DNA of 64,000 nucleotides from assembly GCF_003945595.2 (NCBI RefSeq), contig NW_024104376.1:2976001-3040000 (forward strand), written 5' to 3'. This DNA comes from Pipra filicauda. Taxonomy: Eukaryota > Chordata > Aves > Passeriformes > Pipridae. The translations under genes were made by a program, and so were the position numbers. A model generated the notes under the pieces. The model saw only the letters and a list, made by a program, of their open reading frames with translations. It did no database searches and was not told the origin of the DNA. How positions within the stretch are numbered: the stretch's first letter is position 1; every line of letters starts with the position of its first letter. Shown piece after piece: positions 14,503-27,715 of this stretch.

Positions 14503-15434
14503 GCTAGTTATGAGCTCCCCTCTCTGCTGCCTTGCTAGGATATCTCAGAGCAGACTATCATCTCCACCACTAGATTTGATGTAACAAAGCCACTGAGCAC
14601 CTCTGCATGTCATATCCTGTTTATGTACTGGATTAAATATCTCCATGCTTCCTAGAAACTGATTCATCCTCAAGGGGAGAAGAAAAAAAGTTCATCAACC
14701 CTGCAAAGGTATTAATGGGCTACAGAAATAAATATCAATAGAGTGAAAGTGGATAAAGTTTCGACAAACTGAAATACTACAGCAATGAGTTTGAAACATT
14801 AACAAAGACAAAGGGAAACACGTGAAACTAGCTTTATGGAGTGAGAGAGTTAACAGAAATAACTCACTAGTGGCACAGAGATAAGCCATTTAGACTGTCA
14901 GCACATGATGTATTCACCAAGCCATCTTAGCTTAGATATGCTCAGTAAACCTTTACTATCACAGAGATTTACCATCTCTGCAGTTTGTTTTGGCTATTTT
15001 TTCAGCACCTCCTGATTTCAGAGGAGTTACAGAGAAGAATCTACTCCAGTCTCTGGCCTGGCTGTTTATACTGCAGCTAGAGGTCAGCTTTTTGCCTGAA
15101 CAGAATCCTCATCAAGCTAAATGCTCTTTTTTTGTTGTTTTTTTTTCCCCTCAGGCATCAAAGCTTTGGCATGATGAGACAACCTGAGTTGAAAGTTCAT
15201 ATTGAGGACAATGACATAATGAGCAACATACAAGCATGAAAAATAAGTTATATCTATTTTTTTACCAAGACTAAAACCCCGTTTTTTTATGGACACTGGA
15301 AGTAACCAGCTGCACTCAGTAGTAATGGTGATGGCTCTTCAAACATTCAACCATAGCTATTAGAGTTTAAATATAAATGTACACACCAGGGTGGAATTTG
15401 TTGTAGTGTCTATAGATTTCCAGAGCATATGTAG

Positions 15435-15458
15435 GCTTACCCTGCAGTAAGGGTAAGC
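15435..15458. repeat. Short perfect hairpin
   Basis: GCTTACCCT at 15435-15443 and AGGGTAAGC at 15450-15458 are exact reverse complements around the loop GCAGTA. A 9-bp stem is within what chance can produce in 64 kb. Confidence 0.7.
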
Positions 15459-16861
15459 AAATAATTAATAACCTAGAGTTATCTCCTTCTGGTAGACTAT
15501 TAAAAGAATGAGGAGAACTGCAACTACTATTAGTGGAAGTAGTATCTGCCCATATTCCAATATTTACTCCTTGTTCTTTATGTGACTCTTCAAATGGAGG
15601 ATTGGACATAATCTCTGAGGTCCAGCAGTCTCATTCATATGGAAAGATGAGGGAGTTCATTTTGGTCAGTGATGCTGTGGCTTTGTTGTATTCTGACTCT
15701 CTGTTACAGTCACCCAGTGACAGCAGTGCATGCAGAGCTGCTTAAAAATCACTGGCTGCCACATGAAAACTAGGGACTATGGTTGGGATTTGGAGCTGCC
15801 ACTTCAGGGATATATGTATCACCTAAATTCTGTGCTCTCCTTTAGCCAACCTGCTTTGGATTTTTAACTAGAAAATGAGGGAAGACAGCAATTGCTCTAA
15901 TGTAGTATTAACCAGTCTTACTGGGATAACATGTTGCGCAGCTACAGAGCCTTTTACTCAAGACTCTCAGCCATCACAATTTAAGGAATTCCCTTAAATC
16001 CCAAGAGCTGCATTAGGTAATTGGAGAAGTATTTGCAGTAAGATAAGGCTGGCACTCTTGATATTCATGGTATTTCATATGTAGTTAAGGACTACAGAGG
16101 CAGAGTTTGCCTGTTTATCTCTGGTTATATTTATTAATCCTAAAAGATGGTGAAACTCAATGATAACAGTCACACTATCATAACAATATTGTTACTAAGA
16201 AGTAAAACATTTTGTGTTTATCTGATTGAGACAGAGTAGCTCCAGCCCAAGCTTTTCTGTAACTGGAGCAGGATATATATTTACTTTATACCATGTATTG
16301 CAGTGACCTCCAAATGAGAGTCACAATATTGTTCTCCTGCATGTGGGAAGCCAAGTCTTCTTCCCTGAGCACTGCACAGGGTGCATGTGGCTCAATAACG
16401 CTCATGCATTTTACATTGGTATCAGCAGACTTTTGTTTCCCAACTGCGCTAAAAAGAGAACTGAGTGCAGCCACCTCTGTGTCGGAGGGAACTGATGTGC
16501 CAGGGCACAGCCCAGGATGGAAGGAAGGGATTTGTCTGGTCTAAGAGCGTTGCAGCAGAAAACCCCATGCAAAATGGTCCCAAAGACACGTGCAGGGAGA
16601 CCCAAATGCTGATCAAGGGAGGCTCTGACGAGTCCCTCAGCTGGTCTGTGGAGAGCCAGGTCTTGAGTACTGTGCTAATTTACATGAGCTGAAGATATGA
16701 CTACATATCTCCCAGGTATGATATTTAGTTTGCTGAACCATGTATTAACTCTTTAACTACCAGCTTCTATTTAAAGCCATATAAATATTATTCTGGATTT
16801 ATCCAATGTAAGTGTGGGTGAGGGTCCTGGGTTCAGAGTGCATCTTGCAGAGGACTGTTAG

Positions 16862-16984
16862 CACATGCACACAAAAATATGTGTGTAACCTCTATGCTCC
16901 CACAGACACAGAGTGTATACACATATAATTCTTTCCTTGTGTGTGTGTATGTGTTCCTGTGTGTCTGAATATACATGTATATTT
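16862..16984. repeat. Impure TG/CA-rich simple sequence
   Basis: ACACAAAAATATGTGTGTAA, GTATACACATATAATT, CTTGTGTGTGTGTATGTG and GAATATACATGTATATT form a degenerate microsatellite cluster like the one near 13.2 kb. Confidence 0.65.
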
Positions 16985-19900
16985 ACTGAGAGAAAAAGAA
17001 AAATGAGAAAATAATTCAGTTCTCCTAAGATCTGAAATACCCTCTGGATGCATTTGCCTCTCTTTGCTAAGCACAGAGAAAACCTAGGGAGACTGAAAAA
17101 AGGCTATTTTTAGTAATAAATTTCCTATCTTGTGCTACTGATACTGAGGTAATTTATTACACTGAAAGGTGTTTGGAATTTAATTAACTTGGCTTTTAAT
17201 TCTGATTGTTTGCTTTGTTGTTTCTTCCACTGTGGGCAACAAAAATGAACTGTGGACTTTCACCTTTATTACCAGTCAGTGCCCAATCACTTTCATGTTT
17301 GCATTCTCAGACAGGTACACAGTGCTCTATGCAAGAATACAGACATTTCTCCTGAACTCAACAACTCTTTTTTTAGTAGAAAGAATTGAATAAATAAAAA
17401 TACAGGGAACCTTTCTGCTTTGTAAAACAATATCTTTTATACTATCTCCGTTGCTCACAATTCAAACTACTCCAGTTCAATTCTGCCTTTAAAACCTGTT
17501 GTTTAACACACTGCTGGTCTTAATCTGGGGGGGAGATGGTAGTCTGAGGTCCATGCAGAACACGTCATACTTCCTGCACTGAAATGCTTCTTAGGACTGG
17601 GACTCAGGGCTGCAAGGCTGAGTCAAACAAGTGAATTCACACCACCCAAACCTCCTTTCAGCTCCAGCCAGTCCAGACTTGTTTTTGTACACTTTGGCAA
17701 GACCCAAATGCAGAAGACGTCACAGTGATGCTGAGTACACAACAGAGCACCTTCTATATCTTATTTCTACTTCACTAATTGTTAACATTTTAACCTCTTA
17801 ATTTAAAGCCTGCATGTGAGGTGACTGCTTCTTCAAGAAGGAGGAACGTTTCCTCAGTTGTGCCATCAGGTGTTGTTATTTAATACAGGAAAATTGTATT
17901 GGTAAAAGATTGGCTAAAATGGCAGTGCCTACCTGTTGATAAATCTATTGCAGCAGTATGTCCTTAAAAGAACAGGAAAACATAATTGCATTTAGTGACT
18001 ATTTGACACATGAAAATAAGGGTGTTTAGTTGCCCCTTTTCCCTGGTCTTAGGGCAGAATCTCTCAGGGTTACCAACAGCCACAAGAGTTCAGTGCAAGA
18101 GGCTGAAGAAAGAACTTAACTCTCTGCTCCTTATTCATAGCACTCAGCTTGTTATTCAGAACCTGGTATGTTTGAGAAAATACCTATCGATTAATGTTTC
18201 AATTTTGTGGAGTTTTAACCAAGTAAATTGTGTTAAATTTTATGATCGTTAATGTTTAACTGAGAAAGTCCAATTTCTCCTGAATCTGAGTGCTGAAACT
18301 GCTTCTTGATCTCACATCAACTTTCTGTGAATGAATGGTGCAATGCTGCTGACATCCACAGTGACACTTCCATGCAGCCACTGACCTGCTGTGGAGGACA
18401 GGCCTGACACTTCCTCAAACCAAAATTTTATTTCTGTGCACAGGTGTCTGCACCTTATTAGCTCCCCAGTCCACTTTCCAATTCATAGATGAGCCTTCTG
18501 GTAGAAACTGGAAAGAAGAAAATCTTAATTTCAAGATTGCACTGGATTTAGTTCACATCACTGTGGGATCTTTGACTCAAAGCGATGAAATAGTGGGCGC
18601 TGCTATCAATAAAAAATTGTATCTTCCAAATGCCCTTTCCTTGTAGTAGTAGCTTACATTTGGCTTTTTTAAAAAGACACCACCTGTCTTTGGTTATACT
18701 GTATTTCTGTTTCTCCATCAGAGATACTGAAGTGTATGTTAGTGCCTGAATGGAAATCCCTCTCAGCATTATTTGAAACATGCCCTGTTTGTTAACTAAA
18801 CAGTTTGTAGTAGTTATTACAGAGTCTAAAATTATAACAGACTTTTGAAAATTTATCTAAAGCAAAAATGGCTGCTTGAGATCAAAGTTCAGAGTGCAAA
18901 CTTCATTCATTTTGTTTTATATACCAGGAATAATGACTCATATTCTCTGTCTCTGTTTCTTTTCATGTACTGAAGTAGCATGCTTCATTTGCAGCCAAAA
19001 GAGGACAAAGACTAATGAATGGCAAATTAAATTCTTGAAATTCAGCTTCATAATTCTTTCCTCAAATTTGCAAAACATTTTTGCTAACACAATCCTTTAA
19101 AATCTACAATATATATTTTGACCCATTTGTAGGTGGGTTTCTTTATTAAATCACAAAACCCGAACGGCGGTATCCTATAATAATAGTCCTAAGAGCGGCA
19201 GTAAATTGGCAGGAAATTACTGTAATTTCCCTTTTTGAAAAAAAAAAAGCAAACAAGCAAAACCATCCACAAATTCAAAACAAGTTTGAGTGAAAATACC
19301 GAAACTCCTTTTTTTTTTCCATTCAAGACCTCTATCTCCCATGCTAACATTACACACCACTTATTTGCATTGTACTTTTTTTTTCAGAAGCTACACAACA
19401 TTATAGCTTAAAAATATGAACTAAAAGTTTTGTATAAATTTATTATATTCTCTCTAGAATTACATTCCATAATGTAATGTAATCAATCACCCTGTTTTCA
19501 TCTTTCAAAACAACATTCCAGCTCGCCACAACATTAGTCTGCAGGAAATATATAGGACATCAGCAGAGCTGTCAGGCTGTTGGGACCGTGTTTCCTCAGC
19601 CTGCTTCCTTATACTTTAAATGTTCACATTGCTTTAACCTTCATGATTCTCCAAAAGTGCACCAGGGATTTGAAACTTCTCACACCCTCCACAACCACAT
19701 ATTGTCAACACGGTGAAGTCTTTGCCTTTCTGCTTACCAAGCTAGTGGAAGAGGAAAAAGAATGAGGAGTGGGTGAGTGAGCCTTCTGCTCAGATTTGAA
19801 TAACAGGGAAGAGGAAAATGCCTTGCCTTGGGAAGAGTTAATCCTGACTAGCCTAGCCTAGCATGACTAGCTGCGTCATGGTAACTTCCCTTGCAGGACT

Positions 19901-22900
19901 GAAAAGTTTGACACCACTGTTTGTTTAGGGCTGTGTCCAAAAGCACAGTCGCACCCTGTCAGGAGCTGGAAGCGTGGACAGCTTTCCCTTGGTGCCACCT
20001 CTTTGTGCAGTCCCACGGGACCAACAGGGAGCACAATCCTCTGGTGAGGCAGAGCTGGAGCAACAGCAAACACTGAGATGAGGTTTTATCACTTAATCGT
20101 TCATGTTCAGACTCTTGATTTAGGAGCATTTTTTCAGGTATAGGTTTACAAAGAAGCAGTAACTTCCACAGTGTCAGAGTGTTCTTTCAAGTGCACTTCC
20201 CTCTCTAACAGCCTTATGAATTTCCCGTCAGCTTGGTGCTTACTTCGCTCTGAAATTTGTTTTTTGCTGCAGCAAAGTGGAAAAATTAAATTTGTCAAAA
20301 ATTAAGCCCTTCCAGGCCTATCCACATTTTTAAGTAAGACCTCTATACTACAAAGCCATGGCTCTGCTGTTGCAATTTATCTTTATGTGCATGTTTCAGT
20401 GTTTGCAGAGCTGAATTCTGTGTCTACAAGTGGCCTGTTTTTCAAAGGCATGCTGTGAAGACAAAGGTTGAAACTCAAATCACTTCACAGCGGTCTGCAA
20501 GTCTGCCTCTCTCTTCAGAAGCTGTAAATGTGTCTAAGCAAAAAGCAACAGTTCTCCCATCGGTAAATAATGGGCTTGGGAGAAATAGCTTGAATACCTG
20601 AAAAAGCCTCTTGTTTAAAAACAGAGAAGGAAATTCTGGTTCTGGGCACTAGCCTGGAATACTTTGGGGTTGGATTAGTATGCAGGAAGTAAAGAAATGA
20701 AAAGGTAAAGGGTGGCTTAAAAATGTCATTGCACAAACATGCATACATATTCGCTCAGGCCCTGCCTGGTAGTTCAGTAATGCAGGAGGCAATGATAATA
20801 ATGAAATTTCATAGCTCCTCTAATCCCAGAGGGTGCACAAAATGCTTGACAAACTGATATTCTGTATAAGCAATAGGCTGGGCCTTTCCTTCTCATCTGT
20901 AGAGGAGTAGAAAAGATTACAGTACAAATATAAAGAAATCTGGTAGCTCAGAAGCAAGGGGAAGCAATACGTGTTCCATTTAATGAGCACATTAAAATTT
21001 TTAAATAAAAAAATTTTCTTAATAAAGAAATTCAGATGACTTTATGCTTAATTAGCAGACAAGCTAGAATTGTTCCATTTTGATTTTCAGGAAGCAGAGT
21101 GATAATAGGAAATCACCTAGAAGACACATAGGCCATTTGTGCACATAAATCTCTGATTCAGAAGAGAATATAGAGGTCTCTGATCTCATTACATATCAGA
21201 GAGAGAAAGATCCAGCCCTGGTGAACTTCATTTATGAGCCTTATTGTCAAGTTCTAATTTCCCCTACTGTTGTCTTTGCTTGTTGCAGTTTGCTTATTAT
21301 TTTATGTTATTAAATGACACCATGTAAGAGTCATGTGAAAATTTTCCTGAGTATTGAGTCACCATGTGTGAGTGATAGGTTTTATTTATGTGGGAAGTTG
21401 AGGTCTAGCAAACTAGATGTTGTTTCTGGTTGAAACGTCTAAAGACAAGCTGTCTTTGAGGGTTTCTTGTTTGGTCGGTTGGATTAATTCTGAGAGAAGT
21501 CTGTCCTTTTTCATAGATGAGGAAGCTTGTCAGACCAGGTGTATCATTTGCCTGCCTAGCATCAGGCTCACAAAGTACTCTATTGCAACAAAAATTACCG
21601 AATTCAGTGAGCTTCTGGATTTGTATTAGAAAAATCTTAATTCTTAATGCAATGTAAAGTTACATGCTACCAAGTCAAAAGTAGTGTTCGTAAGTTTAAT
21701 ACATTGAGATACATCAGCTACTTAACAAAATATTATTTAATAGGACATCAAAAGCTTGCAGAAAACTTCTTTCAACGCCTCACCATCTCTGGAACAAAGC
21801 AGTCCAAAAGGCTAAGAAAGAACATCTTGTGCTTTGAAGATCTTGACACAGACGACACAGCCACTTTGCAATCTGTTGTTTTTCCGTGGCATATTTATGC
21901 AAGTATCTTTAAGAGGTGTTTATAATCTCAATGACAATTTCTTGTGGGAAAAAAAAAAGAACTCTGAAAGTCTATTGGAGAAATATGAAGCAGCAGCTAA
22001 CGAGCATCAATATTTTACACAGGAAAGGTGCAGGGGTGGGATGCTGGCACAGATCCCCATGCCCAAGGAATGGTATTTGTGCTGAGGAATCCACAAGACT
22101 GTGAGGCTGAGAGTGCCCAACTGAGCAGTGAGCAACATTGGTGCCTGTGCTGGGTAGTGATTCCTCATCTAGCTCTCTCCCAAACGGAGAGCTGAAATCC
22201 CAGATAGAACACACATACAACAGCACAGATCGTCAGTCATTTAGTCTCCTACCTCTAAGAAATCAGGCTAAAAATATTCATCATGGGACCACCTGTGGCA
22301 GCTGCAATGTCACTGACTATTCAAGGTCTATCAGATGGCAAAGGACAGATGCTGTGGGCATCTGCAGCATTCACAGACTGTTCATCAATGTTATGAATTT
22401 ATATATCTCCTACAGGTTCTGCTACCACTTGTATTTCATGTTAAATGGCTCAGAGAAGGAAGTACATTCACTAAAGAAATTGCAGTCTCCTATACCTCAG
22501 AAAGTTCAGCCCCAGAGGAAATATCCTATTTTGATGTGGTTCAAGAAGGTGGCAGGGAAAAGAGTAGAAGATTTATAGCAAGACCAGCTTGACTCAGAAG
22601 GGGGGCTCTGTGCTGTGAGTTCAAGACTCGTTTGGGTGAAAAAGCCCTAGAGAACAGCAAGGAAATATTCTTGGTCTACAGGTAGAAGTTGTTAAAGGTG
22701 CATAGAGTGAGACATTCTGATAATCTCTGTATTATTTGAAGAATGATTCTTTTTATAATGCTTTTATTCCCACAACAATGCTACTGTTCCAATAGCTTTG
22801 TCAGAGCTACTGAGTGGCAAGTTAACCCTGCTGTTGCCCTGAGAGAAGTGGAAGCTGCTGAGCTAAAGTAAAGACAGTGGACAGACCTTTTCAAGCTGCA

Positions 22901-25900
22901 GAAACCATCAGCTCAGCAGAGAGGAAGTGACTGAAAAAGGAGGCTGAGGGAGACCTAATAATGATTCCCTAAGGAAAATTGCTGGTCAGAGAAATTACAC
23001 AATGAATATAGGAAAGGCCATAATTGAACAGAGAGCAGAGGATTTATTTTAATTCAGTACCTGGGAGCACCTTGCATGGGAAATAAAGGTATACTTTCCC
23101 GATCCAAGCAGATCCCTTAAAAAAGGTGGCCAGGGCCACCTTCCAGCCCCAGCTCTTCATTCTTCATTATGGTACATTATGGGACAACTGGAACATTAAG
23201 TATGTTACAGTCATTATGCTAGTCACAGCTATGGTCTGCAGATGTGACTGCATGGAATATCTGGTTTCTAATGCAGGCTATGAAGGAATGTCCCTTTTCA
23301 CCATGGTCAGGAAGGAGCTGATGGGCTCATAGAGACTTCAGAAAACCTCAGCCTTTCAGTTAGCAAGAAGCCCAGTGCTCTCATGTACTCAATTTATTAC
23401 AAGGGGAATGCCATGCAATCTTGTATGATAAGGCATTAGCTGCCGTCTGATTTTTTTTTTAAATCACTCTTTGCTGCAGTTCACCAGTGATCAGCTACAC
23501 ACAATACATCCCTGATCAACTCTCAATGAATTTTTTTTTTTTTTTCCATTGGGCTTTAGATTTAGCTTGTGGGAGGCCAGTTAATAGAGTAATGTACTTG
23601 AAAATGAAACATGATTACTAGCAACTATTTTTCTCCATTGAAATTACCAGGTAAATTCATTTAGTTCTTTGTCCTTTAATCAAAGCAGTAAAGCATTTCA
23701 GCAATCTGTAAATCTGGCCGTATAGAGTTACAAAACAGGGAAAATTCACAATAGTGCCATTTTTCTTTGAAACTCCTTTATCTCAGTGAAAGATATTTGA
23801 GCAAAACTGTCACAACGCATACTGCTGTACAATGCTGTATAAATTAACTGATGTTCTTGTTAAGAATTCTTGCCACAGGTTTTGCAGCAGAGGGTAAGGG
23901 CAGAGCAGAATCCCGTTGAAAATCATTGGCACTGGTTGTTAAAAAATCACTGCTCCTTTTTAAAGCCTCAACTTGAGTCTTTATTAGGCTGCACCATGAG
24001 ACACATACATGCTGTGTTATATTAAAAATTTTAATTAGAAATATGAGTTATGCTTTGCATAATAACAGGAAATCACCATAAAATAATGTATACTCTGATG
24101 GTCTCAGACTATCACAGCAGTCATGCGTAAGTTCAAATCCTTTTCAGTGGGACATTGATTAATTCATTCTTTGATGAATCTAGGCCCAGGCATTCAGCAG
24201 CTTCTTCCCTTTCTCAGCATGGGATTAGTTATGTGGAGCCAGAAATGGCCTTTGTATGTTTAGACTTTGGGAGCACATTCAGCTGGAATCTAGCCTCACA
24301 CCTAGGGTTAGACCTCTGCAATAATGCAACTCCGCTAGTTCCAGCTCTGAACAAAGACAAGCAGGGCTATGGAGTTATGTTACTCCCTACAAGTTGAGGA
24401 ATCAGCTTTCCATGTGGCATTATCCTCTCAAACTCTTTCCCACAGGAATAGCACAATGTAACTTAAGCTTCTGCCTTTGCCATTATTTTGCTTTAGTGGC
24501 TCAGTTCCAACACACAGCCATGTACCACCTCATTATTTATATCCTGCTAGCATCTTATTTAGTACCCTAGATTCCATCACAAACATATTGAGATAACTGG
24601 ATAAGAGACTCGTTATAATTACAGCTCCTCTGCAGGGGTCAGCACCTCCTCCCCATGAATATCATAAGGTGCTCCAAGTGCCGCCTCAACTACAAGTGGT
24701 ACTTTTCCCTGCAGTCACTTCCCATGGGCTACAAGCTGCTATTGAATTTCTGAAGTAATATTTAATAACTTAATTTAAGATTTAACGGCTTTCCTTCCTG
24801 TGCTTTGTATTATAATCAATTCATGTGATGGGAACTCATTAGACTTGGGGATCTGAAATGCATCTGGACATGCAAAGGCTGTAACTAGGTAAACCTGAGT
24901 TAGAACCTACTGAAGGTGGGAAAATGCAGAGTTGTGCATGGAAAGAATAAACTGTTTTATACTTAGGGATAATCAGAAACTACTTTTTTAATAGCTGATT
25001 ATGTCTTTTAATCATATCTGTAGTCTGTAGTAATAATAATGGTAAACCCACCTAAAGTCTGGTCCCCCAACATTTAAGGTGGAATCCTTGACAACCTGGG
25101 CCAAGAAGATCTGGCCAAACACCTCCAAACATCATCTGTGTGCATGCACATGAGCTGTGACCACTTCTACCTCTTGGAGACATAGCTCAAACAGACACTA
25201 CAGAGACCCTTGGAGTCTGACATTGAACAGTCCACCATGGGACTTGTCTCCCTCACTTACTTAGAGGTGTGCTGCTGTGCGTATTTCATAGAAAAGTTAA
25301 GGACTTTCACTGCCATTGAAAATCTTGAACTTTTGGAATAACTGAAATCTTGGTGTCCCACTTCTCCAGAGAACACTGTAACTGCAAGACTTCTACCTAC
25401 TTGAAGGTGGAGGTTTCTTGTTCCCTGCTGGTAGTGCTCTTCTGCTTTGACACAATCCAGAGAATATAAATGGATCTGGCCCTAAGCATGGTTAGAGCAT
25501 TTGCTCAAGTTTAGTGTTCAAGATGTGCACTGGATTACTCAGAGCAGAGGTCTGAAACCACCTTCTAGGCAAACTGTTGACTGAGTGCCCATTATCTGCA
25601 AGTCTGGGCATGGGTATCTCATTTCTTCAGTCCGCAGTGAGAGCTGCAGAGCCCAGCTCCAGGAGACTGGTTGTAGCACAGAACACCATGGATAGGTGTA
25701 CACACAAGTCTGCCCCACCACTGAACATTTCTCTCTTCTGCACATCCCTTTCAAAGGTGCATTGCTTTCATGAGAAACAAGAGCACAGAAAACACAAAGA
25801 AGACAACACCTTTGCCACAGTAACACCTTTAGGTGTCAAGGATATACTACTTCTCATTGTGTATGCAGTGCTGAGGATCCCAGCAAAGCACCTTTTCCCC

Positions 25901-26789
25901 ATTGGACGTGATCAATAGCTCTACTGAAAGCTTTGTAAAGAAGATTGCTGCTGCCAGCTGCCTTCTATCGGGGCTGGACGAGTTGTGCACAGACCTGTTC
26001 TCCACAGAGGCCATTTACATAAGCACTGCACACATTTCTCTGTGTGCTGTCAGGGTGCCTCGATCCTTTCCTCTCTGGAGGCTCATCTTTCTCTGTACAG
26101 TTTCTGTGGTGAGCCAGGTACACTTATGTACCTGTTTTGCTCAATTAAACCTTTTTCATGGATGTGAGTCATCTATTTTATGGTCCAGAACATCCTCATT
26201 TCATTTCCTCTGCCCTCTGGTGATTGAGTTAATTAATACTTTGTAAACACCTTGAGACCTCATCACACTAACTACTGTACAAAGAGTAGGCCTTGTCCCA
26301 GAACGATTCTTCTGAATAGGACAGGATGGAAGAAGCTCAGGAGCAAGGAAAAAGTAGAGAGCATAGACTTTTATATTATCCTCAATTCTTCACAGTCACA
26401 GTCAATTTCTTCTGATTAACTTGATGAAAGCAACAAATTCTGGTTCCGACACAGACTGACCACAGTTCTCAGTGACCCAGAGTGAGACAAATAAGCGTCA
26501 TTGACCGTGATATGAGTTTCTAGCAAGCTCCAAACTCTTCCAACACACTCTGCTAGATCTTCCTGACCAAAGGGTGTTTTGAGTCCTTCATTTCCATTGG
26601 ACTCTAGATCAGGTGTTAGGGAGAGACTGATGTGGTGGCCAGCCCTAGCACACAGCCAGCAGTGTGTTGTGGCTGACAAGAGCAGTTACTTGCCCAGAAG
26701 GGGCCACAAACTCCACTGTGAGCAACAGAGATGCTCAGCAATGGTGATGAGCCACTGGCATCCAAGAAGGAAGCAGCAGCAGACGGACC

Positions 26790-27257
26790 CTCTAAAGGGG
26801 ACTGGAGAAGGAGGAGGGCAGGAGGGGCTGCAGGCCCAGATCAGGGATCCCCCTCAACAGCCCTGGAGAGACCCAGTTAAAACAGAGACACCCCTGTAGC
26901 CCAGGGAAGTGCCTGTACTGGGGCAAGGAGATGGGGAAGGAGGGAGGAGTGGTCTGGAGGGGCTGGGAGGGACCCACCACAGTGCCATCCCCACCCCTGT
27001 GCCCCTGGGTGTCGAAGGGGAGAGAGAAAAGGTCTGTTTTAATTTTTGTTTTTCTTTCTCACCATTCAAATCTATTTTAATTGATAATAGATATAATTTT
27101 CCCCAATACATGTCTCTTTTGCCTGTGACAGTCATGGGTTACTGATCTCCCAGTCTTTACCTTGACCCACGAGCTTTTCCATGTTCTTGTCTCACTCAGT
27201 AGGAGTGAAAGAGCGACTGATGGGGTTGAGCCCTCAGCTGAGGTTGACTCACCACCA
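26790..27257 (+). mobile_element. Degenerate LTR fragment, avian ERVL-type
   Basis: The stretch near 27030-27257 shows the usual layout of the 3' part of common avian LTRs. It has a T-rich TTTCTTTCTCACCATTCAAA segment, ATTTTAATTGATAATAGATA, TTTTCCCCAA, a TTTTGCCTGTGACAGTCATG block, GATCTCCCAGTCTTTACC, CGACC/TGACCCACGAGCTTTTC, and an end resembling TCAACCCACCACA (here TGACTCACCACCA). The GC-rich AGGAGG-type sequence before it is probably the remainder of the LTR, but its 5' end cannot be placed. No target duplication was identified. Confidence 0.6.
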
Positions 27258-27715
27258 AGGACTCAGCTCTGCAGTCTCAGGCTGCAGTGGGTTCCTGGGG
27301 CTCCTTTTCTGCAGGTCTGCGCTGGTGAAGCATCCATTGGAACAGGTAAAGGAGCTGCAGCAGGAAGTCAGCAGACTATGGAGCATCGCAGATGATAAGA
27401 AGGTCGACTGGATGCTCTCCTGGACACAATGGGAGCCTGACCCTCCAGCTGTACTGAAGGAGGGACAGGGAGAATCTCTGCTTATTGGATTGGAAAATAG
27501 AGAATGGTCCATTCCTATGTGCAAGAATTCAAGCAGATGATCAAGGAGTCCTTGACAAAACTCAAACACAAAAAACTCTGGCAAATAAGTGGTGGAAGGT
27601 TGCTTGGAGAAATCCTCAGTCTCCATCTTTGGAGTTATGGAAAATCTGACTGGATGCAGCCCTTAATAACCTGCTTTAGCTGCATGTGCCTTGAGCAAGG
27701 GGGGGTAGGTTAGAT
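27258..27715 (+). mobile_element. Possible internal ERV sequence downstream of the LTR fragment
   Basis: Directly after the LTR end lies a GC-richer stretch, open in one plus-strand frame to 27540. It includes a heptad-like VKELQQEVSRLWSIADDKK segment. Similar leucine/glutamate-rich 'LQEEVSRLRSI' segments recur in repetitive avian ERV-associated DNA, which is why I connect it to the LTR rather than to a host gene. It lacks recognisable Gag, Pol or Env motifs. It could instead be unrelated unique DNA. Confidence 0.35.

Larger units (their letters stand above)
6136..26789. other. Gene desert
   Basis: About 20.6 kb with no supported gene, RNA gene or clear mobile element. Contents are AT-rich unique-looking sequence, two degenerate TG/TA microsatellites, poly(T) tracts (14488, 23529) and an A-rich run near 12662-12695. 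Long-range enhancers are expected in this kind of locus but cannot be seen without conservation data. Confidence 0.6.

Noticed and set aside
22138..22578. 146-codon plus-strand frame
   Set aside because: No homology is recognised and there is no coding-like periodicity visible by eye; likely chance.
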